NCBI GenBank assembly: GCA_964640935.1
Contig: CAZXIY010000001.1
Location: 1 to 50,418 of the forward strand
Source of the DNA: CAZXIY01 sp964640935
GTDB lineage: Archaea; Thermoplasmatota; Thermoplasmata; Methanomassiliicoccales; Methanomethylophilaceae
DNA: 50,418 nt
Reading direction: 5' to 3'
A program made the translations under genes and the position numbers. The notes below the pieces were generated by a model. It was not told the DNA's origin. It did no database searches and was given only the letters and a program-made list of their open reading frames with translations. Numbering within the stretch: position 1 is the first letter of the stretch; each line of letters starts with the position of its first letter. Shown here piece after piece: positions 23,893 to 32,402 of the stretch.

Positions 23893-24016
23893 CGATACGA
23901 AAAGTCATGAATTCATATTAATACCGAACGATTCTGATTCTGCCGAATAGAAATGAACAAAAACAAATACCGATCATGGACAGAACTGCGTCCGGCCGAG
24001 TTATGGTTTGAAAGTC

Positions 24017-24048
24017 CCGAAGCGACGGCGGCGAACCGTCGCGTTCGG
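24017..24048. terminator. Hairpin after the 45-residue basic microprotein gene
   Basis: CCGAA (24017-24021) / TTCGG (24044-24048) and GCGACGG (24022-24028) / CCGTCGC (24036-24042) stack with one G bulge at 24043. On the minus strand it starts 16 bases after the microprotein stop (24064) and lies 125 bases before the rarA start, so it probably separates the two transcripts. Confidence 0.6.
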
Positions 24049-24063
24049 AATTCTGAGACAGGT

Positions 24064-24201
24064 TTACTTCATCTTCTTTTCGAGTTTCTGAAGTTTTCTC
24101 TTGGCTTCGTTATCTCCGGCGCTGGCCTGTTTCGATAGCTCTTCCGCTTTGGCCTTTTTGACCTTGTTCTTTTTCTCAAGCTGCTTCTTGCTCATCGCCA
24201 T
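24064..24201 (-). CDS. 45-residue lysine-rich coiled-coil microprotein
   Basis: A frame from ATG 24201 (or the second ATG at 24195) to TAA encodes 45 residues, about a third of them Lys, with the pattern MSKKQLEKKNKVKKAKAEEL ... GDNEAKRKLQKLEKKMK. It is likely to be a pair of helices with heptad-like spacing, and positively charged. A TATA-like TTTATAAATA at about 24229-24240 is about 30 nt upstream. It lies upstream of rarA on the same strand. It may bind nucleic acid; no family is known to me. Codon structure and promoter support it being real. Confidence 0.6.
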   Translation of the reverse strand: MAMSKKQLEKKNKVKKAKAEELSKQASAGDNEAKRKLQKLEKKMK

Positions 24202-24291
24202 TTATATCGCTTCTCCCGTTTGTCCGACAACCTATTTATAAACTACTATTTTCGGACGCCGTATATCCCGCTCCAACATACGTCTGCAGCA

Positions 24292-25728
24292 TCAGTAGGT
24301 GCTGTGTATCATGTCGTTCTTGATATCCCACAGCTTCTTAGACAGGTCCACGAAGTACGTCTGCGGGTTGGAGAAACGCTTGGTCTCGTCCCACAGCGTG
24401 CCTAACTGCTCGGAACAGTATTTGCGTACCTCCTCAAGCGGAGGCACCTTGTAGACAAGTTCGCCGTTCTTGAAGATCGGCACCTGAAGCTCCTTTGCGG
24501 TGAATTCGGTCAGGACCTTCTTCTTCCATGTGTTCTTGGGATCAAAGATCTCCAGAGGCTTGCTCTCATCGATCGTCTCGTCGTAGACGCAGAGCTGGTC
24601 CGCGATGGCCTTCCCGTCGCTGCCGAAGAGCCTGTAGACCTTCTTGAAATGAGGCGTGGTGATCTTGTCGGTGTTCTCGGAGATCTTGATCTTCGGAATG
24701 ATATTCCCGTCCTCGTCCTCCATCGCCGCGAGCTTATACACGCCGCCGAATACCGGGTCGCTGTGGGCGGTGATGAGATTGTCTCCGACGCCGAACGCAT
24801 CGATGCATGCTCCCTGATCCAGAAGATCGCGTATGAGCCATTCGTCGAGGGCATTTGATACGACGATCTTACAGTCCTTCATGCCCGCCGCATCCAGCAT
24901 CTCTCTCGCTTTGCGCGTAAGGAAATAGAAGTCGCCGGAATCCAGACGGATCCCGCATTTCGTTATCCCTTTCGGGATGAGGGCCTCTTTGAATGCTTTT
25001 ATCGCATCGGGCACGCCACATTTCAGCGTGTTGTAAGTATCCACGAGAAGCGTGGCGTTATTCGGATACAGCTCGCAGTACGCTTTGAACGCATCGAGTT
25101 CCGTATCGAACATCTGTACCCATGAATGGGCCATGGTGCCGCTTGCCGGCACGCCGTACCATTTGTCCGTGACAGTGCAGGCGGTCCCGCCGCATCCGCC
25201 GATATAAGCCGCCCTGGCCCCCAGGATCGCCGCGTCGGTGCCCTGTGCCCTTCTGGAGCCGAACTCCAGGACCGTGCGGCCGCCGGCCGCACGCACTATG
25301 CGGCTGGCCTTCGTGGCGATGAGCGTCTGATGGTTTATCGTGAGAAGAGAGAACGTCTCGAGTATCTGGGCCTGTATTGCGGTCGCCCTTATCGTGACGA
25401 TCGGCTCTCCGGGGAAAACAGGCGTGCCTTCCGGTATGGCATAAACATCTCCGGTGAAACGGAAATCCCTCAGGTAGTTCAGGAACTTGTCCCCGAACAC
25501 ACCTTTCGAACGCAGGAATTCTATATCGCTATCGGAGAAACGCAGTTCTTTGATGTAATCGATGAGCTGCTCCAATCCCGCTGCGATGGCGAATCCGCCC
25601 TTGTCGGGGATATGCCTGAAGAATATGTCGAAGTAGACGATACGGTCCTGAAGACCGCTCTCCATGTAGCCGTTGCTCATGGTATATTCATAGTAGTCGC
25701 AAAGAAGTGGGATGTTCCTGCAGTTCAT
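24292..25728 (-). CDS. pncB: Nicotinate phosphoribosyltransferase
   Basis: A 478-residue type II phosphoribosyltransferase converting nicotinate and PRPP to nicotinate mononucleotide in NAD salvage. It opens with NIPLLCDYYEYTMSNGYMES, has the active-site loop FGSRRAQGTDAAI, and phosphate-binding GIRLDSGDF and DAFGVGDNLI. The ATG at 25728 is chosen because a TATA box TTATAAAT lies 23-30 bases upstream (25751-25758), so the mRNA is leaderless, and because the family begins with this segment. The MATE exporter is divergent from it. Confidence 0.93.
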   Translation of the reverse strand: MNCRNIPLLCDYYEYTMSNGYMESGLQDRIVYFDIFFRHIPDKGGFAIAAGLEQLIDYIKELRFSDSDIEFLRSKGVFGDKFLNYLRDFRFTGDVYAIPEGTPVFPGEPIVTIRATAIQAQILETFSLLTINHQTLIATKASRIVRAAGGRTVLEFGSRRAQGTDAAILGARAAYIGGCGGTACTVTDKWYGVPASGTMAHSWVQMFDTELDAFKAYCELYPNNATLLVDTYNTLKCGVPDAIKAFKEALIPKGITKCGIRLDSGDFYFLTRKAREMLDAAGMKDCKIVVSNALDEWLIRDLLDQGACIDAFGVGDNLITAHSDPVFGGVYKLAAMEDEDGNIIPKIKISENTDKITTPHFKKVYRLFGSDGKAIADQLCVYDETIDESKPLEIFDPKNTWKKKVLTEFTAKELQVPIFKNGELVYKVPPLEEVRKYCSEQLGTLWDETKRFSNPQTYFVDLSKKLWDIKNDMIHSTY

Positions 25729-25882
25729 CCGATTCGCGTACGCAGACACGTTATAAATAATGAACTCAAACAGCACGGCAAGATGCCGTCCTAACGGTTT
25801 TCACCACTGATATTGACGGTGAAGGTCGCCGGCGATGTCAAACCATATATACGACAAAACATAGGGTGGCAGTCGGATAGAT

Positions 25883-27301
25883 ATGGAAGGCACCGAGAGA
25901 ACAAAAGGAGTTGAGACACTACTAGGCAATCCGAAGAAAGCGGTATTGGCTATGTCCATACCGCTCATAATCGCGATGATAGCTCAATCCGCCAACAATC
26001 TCATCGATGCCGTTTGGGTCGCCGGATTGGGCTCGAGCGCATTGGCCGCAGTGGGTTTCGTATTTCCCCTCTTCTTCATCATAATCGGCGTCGGCAACGG
26101 ACTGGGCGTAGGTACGTCATCCGCTATAGCCAGACATATCGGCAGGAACGACAAGGCCAGCGCGGATGCCGCAGCCACCCAGGGTCTCATGATGGCCATC
26201 GTCGGCGGTGCGGTCGTGACTGTCCTAATCCTGATATTCCTGAGACCTATAATGATGGCCCTCGGGGCCGGTGATACGATCGACGACTGCGTGAACTACG
26301 CATTCCCGATATTCCTGTCCACGATCATCTTCCTTATCAACGCCATGCTAAGCAACCTGCTGAGGGCAGAGGGGGACGCCAAGAGATCGATGAACACCCA
26401 GATCCTTTCCGCAGGCATCAACATCATCCTCGATCCGCTTTTCATATACGACTATGGTCTCGGTCTCGGTATAGCCGGAGCGGCATGGGCGACGGTCATC
26501 GCGGTCCTGTTCCCGCTCGCCCTGATGCTCTACTGGTTCTTCATCAAGAAGGACACTTACATCAAGATCTCCAGGAAGAACATGCGCTTCAACAAGGCCA
26601 TCGACAAGGACATCCTCCGCGTGGGGATACCCGCATCGATGGAGATGATGCTCATGTCCGTCTTCTCCATGCTCATGAACATGATAATAGTCCTCGTCGG
26701 AGGAACGGACAATGTCGCCGTGTACTCATCGACATGGAGATTGATACAGATGCTCATGATCCCGCTGATGGCCATAGGCGGTGCCATCGTACCGGTATGC
26801 GCTGCCGCATACGGAGCAAGACGGTATGACAAGGTCAAAGAGGCCTACAAATATTCTCTGAAGATCTGCGTGGTGATAATGGTCATACTGACGGTGCTAG
26901 CTATAGCTCTGGCGGAATACCTGGTCATCATATTCACGTACAACGACAGCACGGCATACCTCAAAGATAACATGGTCCTGTGCCTCAGGATCGTTTGCCC
27001 GTTCCTGCCGTTCGCATCATGGGGTTTCGTCGCATCCGGTCTGTTCCAAGCCGTCGGAATGGGTGTCAAATCATTCGTATGCACCCTGGTCAGGAACGGC
27101 CTCCAGATACCGGCCTGTTACATAGTGGCCATCACGATCGCGACGTTCTCCGGCGTCATGTGGGCGATACTGATCACCGAGATCATAGGTTCGATTGTCG
27201 CCGGAATATGGAGCGTGCTCGTACTCCGTGCCCTGCTGTTCAAATACAGACCGCCATCATTCGAGATCGAGGACGACGATAAAAAGGCAAACAATATCTG
27301 A
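25883..27301 (+). CDS. MATE-family multidrug/sodium antiporter
   Basis: A 472-residue integral membrane protein with about twelve hydrophobic segments arranged as two MatE repeats (from about residue 20 and about 245). Family features: NLIDAVWVAGLGSSALAAVG near the start of repeat 1, LSNLLRAEGDAKRSM, and GLFQAVGMG near the end. MATE proteins export organic cations against Na+ or H+. TATA-like CATATATAC at about 25843-25852 precedes it. Its stop overlaps the ATG of the next gene by one base (TGATG), so they are translationally coupled. Confidence 0.92.
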   Translation: MEGTERTKGVETLLGNPKKAVLAMSIPLIIAMIAQSANNLIDAVWVAGLGSSALAAVGFVFPLFFIIIGVGNGLGVGTSSAIARHIGRNDKASADAAATQGLMMAIVGGAVVTVLILIFLRPIMMALGAGDTIDDCVNYAFPIFLSTIIFLINAMLSNLLRAEGDAKRSMNTQILSAGINIILDPLFIYDYGLGLGIAGAAWATVIAVLFPLALMLYWFFIKKDTYIKISRKNMRFNKAIDKDILRVGIPASMEMMLMSVFSMLMNMIIVLVGGTDNVAVYSSTWRLIQMLMIPLMAIGGAIVPVCAAAYGARRYDKVKEAYKYSLKICVVIMVILTVLAIALAEYLVIIFTYNDSTAYLKDNMVLCLRIVCPFLPFASWGFVASGLFQAVGMGVKSFVCTLVRNGLQIPACYIVAITIATFSGVMWAILITEIIGSIVAGIWSVLVLRALLFKYRPPSFEIEDDDKKANNI

Positions 27302-28014
27302 TGAGTGACATATCGGAGTCGCGGTGCCGATCGATGAACATTACGATTGACGGAACGGATATCGGGGTCAAGAGGAAGAATATCCGGAATATCCACGTCT
27401 ATGTTAAGCCCGACTGCACCGTCGTAGTGACCGCCCCGATGTGGATGAGCGATGACGAGATATACGGATTCGTGTCATCCAAATCGGAATGGATACGCAA
27501 ACATCTCGACAGGTTCGCATCTGCTGAGGTACGCCCTCCGCAGGACTACGAAGATGGGAGTACGATACGTGTTTTCGGCGATGACTTCCCGCTCTCTGTA
27601 CAGACCGGCACAGGGTATTCGATGCTGTTCTCCGACGGCCGCATGATCCTCACGGTACGTCAATCCTGCACGCAGGAGCAAAAGGAGAAGTTCGTCAAGA
27701 ATTGGTACCGCGACCTGCTTGGACGCGAAATAGAGAAGACCCTTCCTAGATTAGAGATATCCACCGGCCTTCGTTGCAGCGGGTGGCAGATCAGGGATAT
27801 GAAGACCAGGTGGGGAACGTGCAATACCCGCACATGCAAGATCTGGCTGAATCTCCGTCTAGCGGAAAAGTCGCCGGACTGCCTCGAATACGTGATAATT
27901 CATGAACTGATACATACGCGGATAAAGAATCACGGTCCCGAATTCAAGAATGCCATGGACATGCTCCTTCCGGAATGGCGTTCCGTTAAGAAGAAGCTGA
28001 ATTCGGTGAATTGA
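27301..28014 (+). CDS. YgjP/DUF45-family M48-like metallopeptidase
   Basis: A 237-residue protein of the YgjP (DUF45, WLM-type) family. The zinc site is HELIHTRIKNHG (HExxH plus a third His), preceded by the signature MKTRWGTCNTRT...IWLNLRLA. The N-terminal beta domain (RKNIRNIHVYVKPDCTVVVT) is as in relatives. Either the first ATG, which overlaps the MATE stop by one base, or ATG 27334 (MNITIDG) could be used. Substrate is unknown; relatives often sit with restriction or toxin genes, but here the partner is a MATE exporter. It is convergent with the nuclease gene, stops 10 bases apart. Confidence 0.85.
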   Translation: MSDISESRCRSMNITIDGTDIGVKRKNIRNIHVYVKPDCTVVVTAPMWMSDDEIYGFVSSKSEWIRKHLDRFASAEVRPPQDYEDGSTIRVFGDDFPLSVQTGTGYSMLFSDGRMILTVRQSCTQEQKEKFVKNWYRDLLGREIEKTLPRLEISTGLRCSGWQIRDMKTRWGTCNTRTCKIWLNLRLAEKSPDCLEYVIIHELIHTRIKNHGPEFKNAMDMLLPEWRSVKKKLNSVN

Positions 28015-28023
28015 GACCGATGA

Positions 28024-29043
28024 TCAACCGATCCTTTTGGTCACCTGCATGACCGTTCCGCTCCTCACGCCGTCCTTCATTTCCGCGGACAGCGTGAACA
28101 CGTATCCCCCGTGATCGTACTCCATCCTGGTGTCGTCCCCCATCATATCCGCCAGCGATTCTTCGATCATCGGTCTCAACTTCTCGTTGACGGCCTTGAG
28201 ATCCTTCTGACGTTCCAACTCCTTGGCGTTGTTGACGTATGTCTCGATCATCCCGGAAAGATCGGAAGGAAGGATCTCGACGTGTCTGGTCGTCAGGTAA
28301 TTCACGATCTTCTCATCCTTTTCTGTCCATTTCGGCGTGATACCTCTGACGATGTGCTCATCGAACCACTTCTTAGCCGTAGACATTACCTCGGTCATGT
28401 CCTTCTTGTCAATGACCACTATACGGCAGTCCTCCGCATTCGGGGTCCATGACTTGGGGTCGTCATAATCACTGTCCTTTAGGAAACCCACGGCGAAGAC
28501 TATCTTCGACAGACCGCTGAGTTCAGCATACAGCGACGCCTGGAGAACATAGTTCTCAGGTACCTTCGTCGCATCTCCGTTCTCGTCGAGCCATTTGTCC
28601 GGATCGGAGGCGGTCTTTATCTCGAGGACCGCGGCCCTCTTGCCGTTCACCCTGATGTACCCATCGACCATGCCGCCGAACACCCGTTCGGAGCGAAAAT
28701 GATCGAAACTGCAATCGTATTTTGATACTGGCTCATCCACGCTGATAGAACCGTCGCAGGACGACAGGAGATCTTTTCCCAAGAACTGAACAGCATTATC
28801 CCTGACATACGAACGGATTATCGGTTCGATAGTATTGCCGGCCTCCGTGTATTTGGTGGTCTCGTATTCCGAATATATCCTGGCTATGTTACAGGCGGCC
28901 TCGAATTCCGTTGTATAATCGTCGATGCCCAGGACAGCGGCCAATCTGGAACCGGTTATCTTGCCGTGAGATGCCGGATCGAATCTTATGACCTTGTCCC
29001 CCTCGTCGATCTCCCTTATCTTCGATTTGTCGCCTTTGATCAT
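28024..29043 (-). CDS. YqaJ-type PD-(D/E)XK nuclease
   Basis: A 339-residue protein resembling the YqaJ/lambda-exonuclease-type recombination nucleases. Features: ITGSRLAAVLGIDDYTT near the start, then GMVDGYIRV (catalytic Asp) and VLEIKTASDPDKW (ExK) around residues 120-150, then ENYVLQASLYAELSG, where Gln is the conserved family residue. A long helical C terminus follows. The ATG at 29043 is preferred to the one at 29091, since the TATA box (TCGTATAAAA, 29071-29080) lies between them. Such genes are usually phage or plasmid-borne; no phage genes are beside it, so it may be a domesticated copy. Confidence 0.75.
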   Translation of the reverse strand: MIKGDKSKIREIDEGDKVIRFDPASHGKITGSRLAAVLGIDDYTTEFEAACNIARIYSEYETTKYTEAGNTIEPIIRSYVRDNAVQFLGKDLLSSCDGSISVDEPVSKYDCSFDHFRSERVFGGMVDGYIRVNGKRAAVLEIKTASDPDKWLDENGDATKVPENYVLQASLYAELSGLSKIVFAVGFLKDSDYDDPKSWTPNAEDCRIVVIDKKDMTEVMSTAKKWFDEHIVRGITPKWTEKDEKIVNYLTTRHVEILPSDLSGMIETYVNNAKELERQKDLKAVNEKLRPMIEESLADMMGDDTRMEYDHGGYVFTLSAEMKDGVRSGTVMQVTKRIG

Positions 29044-29081
29044 GTTATCGAACTTCGAAAGGACCGCCCCTCGTATAAAAC

Positions 29082-29110
29082 TTGACGGCATCGGTGTCGG
29101 ACGCCGTCAA
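29082..29110 (-). terminator. 8-bp hairpin overlapping DUF1848 stop and nuclease promoter
   Basis: TTGACGGC (29082-29089) and GCCGTCAA (29103-29110) are exact reverse complements with a 13-base loop. It includes the stop codon of the DUF1848 gene (29107) and ends two bases before the TATA box of the YqaJ-type gene. On the minus strand the TTTTATA that follows serves both as T-tract and TATA box. Confidence 0.55.
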
Positions 29111-30030
29111 AGAAAGTCAGTCAGCCGGGAGTTGGACGGCCCCTTGAGACTGACGACATTATCGTCCTTCTCGAGATGCCCCGTCAGCATCTCGCTGTTC
29201 ACGTCGTATGAACGGTCCCCCCTGGATCCTCCGCCGGGGTTGGCATAGCAGTAGACGCAATTATGCCTGCATGTGCCATATGCTCCGACATCAATGTTCT
29301 TAACACACAGGCACCCCTCTCTAAGGGGGGCATAACACCTCTCATAAGGAATTCCGAGACCGCGGAACGTCTCTCCGTCTATGCACCCCCTCCTGCGGAT
29401 GCCGTATTCGGAAAGATCCGCCGAATTGCAGCATGATGTGAGTTCGATGCCGTGAGATTCCGCGGTACGGCCGGCCATGGCGGCGAATTGCACTTTCTCT
29501 GTATCGGCGACGCCTCTCAGACACGACCCGTCCGGAAGTTCTCTGAACTTCTCGTACATATCCAGGAAACTGAAGACACATCTCTCTGTGTGTCCTTCGA
29601 AACCGGAACATAGTTCTTCAAATTTCTTCGTATGGTAGCCGATGTCCATGCCGTCACCGAATATCACAGGGTCGTACCGCCAGATGATGTTCCGCCTGCC
29701 GATCCTATCGGATAATTCGATGAATGACCGTTTTATCTCATCCTTATTCCGAACACCTGGCTCTATGTCCTTGCCGTAAGGCGTGACCGTCACCTGGAAG
29801 ATGTATCTGAAACCCATATCGTCGATCTCGTCGAGATGACGTATCATAGGCCCCGGATCCTTAGTTATGAAAACTATGCAATCGACCTTCTTAGGATCCA
29901 GATTTATCCGGTACACCACATTCTTGCATACGGGGTTGCGGACCAGCACATGACCGGCCCTGAGCCTGTTCATGAACCATTCCGAATGGAACGCCGGAAC
30001 GTCGGTACGTCTGCTAGCCCCGATTATCAT
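29107..30030 (-). CDS. DUF1848 protein with C-terminal cysteine cluster
   Basis: A 307-residue DUF1848 protein. The start MIIGASRRTDVPAFHSEWFM is the family's N terminus and sets ATG 30030. Other family features are NPVCKNVVYRINLDP...VDCIVFITKDP and RRNIIWRYDPVIF. The C-terminal cluster (CLCVKNIDVGAYGTCRHNCVYCYA) has the CxxxCxxC spacing of [4Fe-4S]-binding radical SAM proteins, at the opposite end from usual. The family is thought to relate to spore-photoproduct-lyase-like enzymes; its reaction is unknown. It is divergent from an AlkD-like glycosylase, with 55 bases shared between them. Confidence 0.85.
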   Translation of the reverse strand: MIIGASRRTDVPAFHSEWFMNRLRAGHVLVRNPVCKNVVYRINLDPKKVDCIVFITKDPGPMIRHLDEIDDMGFRYIFQVTVTPYGKDIEPGVRNKDEIKRSFIELSDRIGRRNIIWRYDPVIFGDGMDIGYHTKKFEELCSGFEGHTERCVFSFLDMYEKFRELPDGSCLRGVADTEKVQFAAMAGRTAESHGIELTSCCNSADLSEYGIRRRGCIDGETFRGLGIPYERCYAPLREGCLCVKNIDVGAYGTCRHNCVYCYANPGGGSRGDRSYDVNSEMLTGHLEKDDNVVSLKGPSNSRLTDFL

Positions 30031-30085
30031 GTCACAGAGAACGGGGACAGGACATAAGTAATCTGCACCCGATGACCGTCCGCAG

Positions 30086-30769
30086 ATGATCGATGCCAGA
30101 AAAGAATTGGACCTTCTCGGGGACGAGAAGAATGCAGAATTCATCAACAAGCTCACACCCGGCGGTTTCAGATTCATCGGTGCCAGGGTCCCGGAGGTAA
30201 GAGCCCTCGCAAAAAGGATCGCGAATGATGACTGGCACAGATACCTGGACGAATGGACGGAGACATGTCAGGAGGATGTGATGCTCAGAGGGCTCGTCAT
30301 CGCTTACGCAAAGATGGGCACGGACGAACGCCTTTCCCTGTACGAAGAATTCGTGCCGATGATCAGAAATTGGGCCGTGTGCGATTCGTTCTGCATGACA
30401 TGGAAGGTCAAAGACGCAGATAGGAGCAAGGTATGGGATTTCATCGAGCCGTACATGCATACATCGGATGAGTTCCAAATGAGATTCTCCACGGTTATGA
30501 TGATCTCAAATTTCATGACCGACGGATACGTGGACCGCGTGATCTCAGAGATGGATGCCGCCGATAACGACGGATACTATCTCAAGATGGCCGTGGCATG
30601 GGCGATATCGGTCTGCTTCGTAAAATATCCGGAAAGGACGATGATCTATCTCCGCGGTCCGAACCGCCTAGACGATTTCACCTACAACAAGTCGCTTCAG
30701 AAGATCGTCGAATCGTATCGCGTCGATGATGCGACCAAAGACGTCATAAGGGGTATGAAGAGGAAATGA
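30086..30769 (+). CDS. AlkD-like DNA glycosylase (HEAT-like)
   Basis: A 227-residue DNA-alkylation-repair protein of the AlkD (PF08713) family, made of HEAT-like helix pairs. Family segments: IGARVPEVRALAKRIA near residue 33, ARGL-like LRGLVIAYAK, NWAVCDSF (the conserved Trp-Asp), and KMAVAWAISVCFVKYPE. In relatives it removes cationic alkylated bases without flipping them. Neighbours (DUF1848, YqaJ-type nuclease, and nth further on) make this a repair-rich stretch. A TATA-like CATAAGTAATC lies about 28 nt before the ATG. Confidence 0.9.
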   Translation: MIDARKELDLLGDEKNAEFINKLTPGGFRFIGARVPEVRALAKRIANDDWHRYLDEWTETCQEDVMLRGLVIAYAKMGTDERLSLYEEFVPMIRNWAVCDSFCMTWKVKDADRSKVWDFIEPYMHTSDEFQMRFSTVMMISNFMTDGYVDRVISEMDAADNDGYYLKMAVAWAISVCFVKYPERTMIYLRGPNRLDDFTYNKSLQKIVESYRVDDATKDVIRGMKRK

Positions 30770-30787
30770 CCCTCCGCTTGCAAAGGT

Positions 30788-31318
30788 TCACGCTTTCTTA
30801 TTGAGCTCTTTTATCTCTTTGATGATCGCATCGGCGTTGTCCTTGCCCACGCGAGCTCCTTTCCTAAGATAGAAGGACCATCCGCGTTCTTTGCATACAT
30901 CCCTGAATTCTTCGCTTGTCACCGCGATGACCTTTCCCGCAGGCAGGGCATCGATCAGCATCGCGAACATCTCCTTCGGAACGCATACTATCACTTTGTC
31001 GAAAGCACGGGAGATGTATTCCGTCTTGCCCACGAAATCCTTCCTTTCCTGAAGTTCCTCGTAATCCTTCTTGCACGACGGCACCTCGGCATACTGCATT
31101 ATGACGTAATTCGCCGGTATGAAACCGAATCTGCCGCTTATGATCGCGAAAGAGATGTCGCAGACCCTGTCCAACCTTGCCACGAGGTGCTTGACCTCGA
31201 CCAGCCTGCCGCCGAACATCTCGAATGCACTGGCGATACCTTTCTTCAGGAACACGTTCGAATCATTGGATATCACCATTACGCGCTTGTCATTGCTCTT
31301 TACCGCTTTAGGTTCCAT
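30788..31318 (-). CDS. Unknown protein in the hypA-hypD run
   Basis: A 176-residue soluble alpha/beta protein whose ATG lies one base after the hypD stop, so it is almost certainly translated with hypD. Features seen: KRVMVISNDSNVFLKKG, SFAIISGRFGFIPANYVIMQ and FDKVIVCVPKEMFAMLIDAL. The SGRFGF-x-PANYVI stretch resembles the 'S-xx-GL-xxP-xxVI' signature of DUF6884/YaaA-like proteins, but the match is weak. It has no metal-binding cluster of the hydrogenase-maturation type. A role in [NiFe]-hydrogenase maturation is only suggested by position. Confidence 0.6.
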   Translation of the reverse strand: MEPKAVKSNDKRVMVISNDSNVFLKKGIASAFEMFGGRLVEVKHLVARLDRVCDISFAIISGRFGFIPANYVIMQYAEVPSCKKDYEELQERKDFVGKTEYISRAFDKVIVCVPKEMFAMLIDALPAGKVIAVTSEEFRDVCKERGWSFYLRKGARVGKDNADAIIKEIKELNKKA

Positions 31319-31319
31319 A

Positions 31320-32402
31320 TCATAGCCTCTTTATTCCCGAGAAGCGGAAAGCTATGTTGCAGCTCCCCTCGCTCGATACCATGCACGGGCCCCTCGGGCT
31401 CATGGGCTTGCAGGCCTTCCCGAACATGGGGCACTGCTCAGAGCGTATGAGCCCTCTGAGCACTTCTCCGCATCTGCACCCTTTCGCCTCCGCCTCCACC
31501 TCCGGGGTGTTGGCGAGAACATCCTCATGCACCTTCGTCGCATCGCAGTAGGAATACTTGTCCTTCAGAGCGAGAGCGCTCTTCTTGATGACCGGGAATC
31601 CTCTCCAGGCCCTGTCGACCTCGTCGAATGTGTCGGCCATGAGCTTCCTCGCCTTCAAATTGCCCTCCGGACGTACGAGTCTGGTGTACTCGTTCTCGAC
31701 CTTCGCCTCGCCGTCCTTCACCTGCTTGCACAGCATGTATGACGACATCAGGATGTCCAGCGGCTCGAAGCCGGCGACGACCTGCGGCATGTGATATTTT
31801 GTTACGAACGGCTGGAAGACATCAAGTCCTGTTATGACGGCCACGTGCCCCGGTTCTATTAATCCCTGGACTTTGGTCTCGCCCATATCGAATATAGCTT
31901 CGAGCGCCGGCGGGCAGATCCTGTGGCAGCTGTAGATGCTGAAATTCTCCGGGACCTCCTTCTGCAGAGGAACGCATGTGGATGGTGCGGTGGTCTCGAA
32001 TCCCACTGCCACGAACACCAGATCCTTCTTCTGATCCGAGGCCATCCTGACGGCATCCTCTATCGAGTACACGATCCTGACGTCCGCCCCCTCTGCCTTC
32101 GCATCATTGAGCGTCCCTATCGTTGTGGGCACCCTCATCATGTCGCCGAATGCGCAGACCGTTATCCCGGCCTTCGCCAACGTTATGGCATCTGCAATCT
32201 CCCTGCTGGTGGTGACGCAGACCGGACATCCCGGCCCCTGCCTTATCTCGACGCCGACATCTGCGAGCATCTCCTCGAGCCCGAATCTTACGATCGTGTC
32301 CTGGTGCGTCCCGCACACGTGCATGAACGTGCATTTCACATCCATGTCGCGAATCTTTTCCAGAATCTTCTTCGCCGTCGCCTCGTCCCTGTATTTAAAC
32401 AT
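31320..32402 (-). CDS. hypD: Hydrogenase maturation protein HypD
   Basis: A 360-residue HypD, the scaffold on which Fe(CN)2CO is assembled with HypC for [NiFe]-hydrogenases. Visible motifs: FMHVCGTHQ, GPGCPVCVT, GFETTAPST, IEPGHVAVI, and the C-terminal [4Fe-4S] cluster cysteines CRCGEVLRG, CPMFGKACKP and GPCMVSSEGSC. The start (MFKYRDEATAKK) overlaps the hypA stop by one base (TGATG). The scaffold partner HypC and HypE/F are not in this window. Confidence 0.96.
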   Translation of the reverse strand: MFKYRDEATAKKILEKIRDMDVKCTFMHVCGTHQDTIVRFGLEEMLADVGVEIRQGPGCPVCVTTSREIADAITLAKAGITVCAFGDMMRVPTTIGTLNDAKAEGADVRIVYSIEDAVRMASDQKKDLVFVAVGFETTAPSTCVPLQKEVPENFSIYSCHRICPPALEAIFDMGETKVQGLIEPGHVAVITGLDVFQPFVTKYHMPQVVAGFEPLDILMSSYMLCKQVKDGEAKVENEYTRLVRPEGNLKARKLMADTFDEVDRAWRGFPVIKKSALALKDKYSYCDATKVHEDVLANTPEVEAEAKGCRCGEVLRGLIRSEQCPMFGKACKPMSPRGPCMVSSEGSCNIAFRFSGIKRL

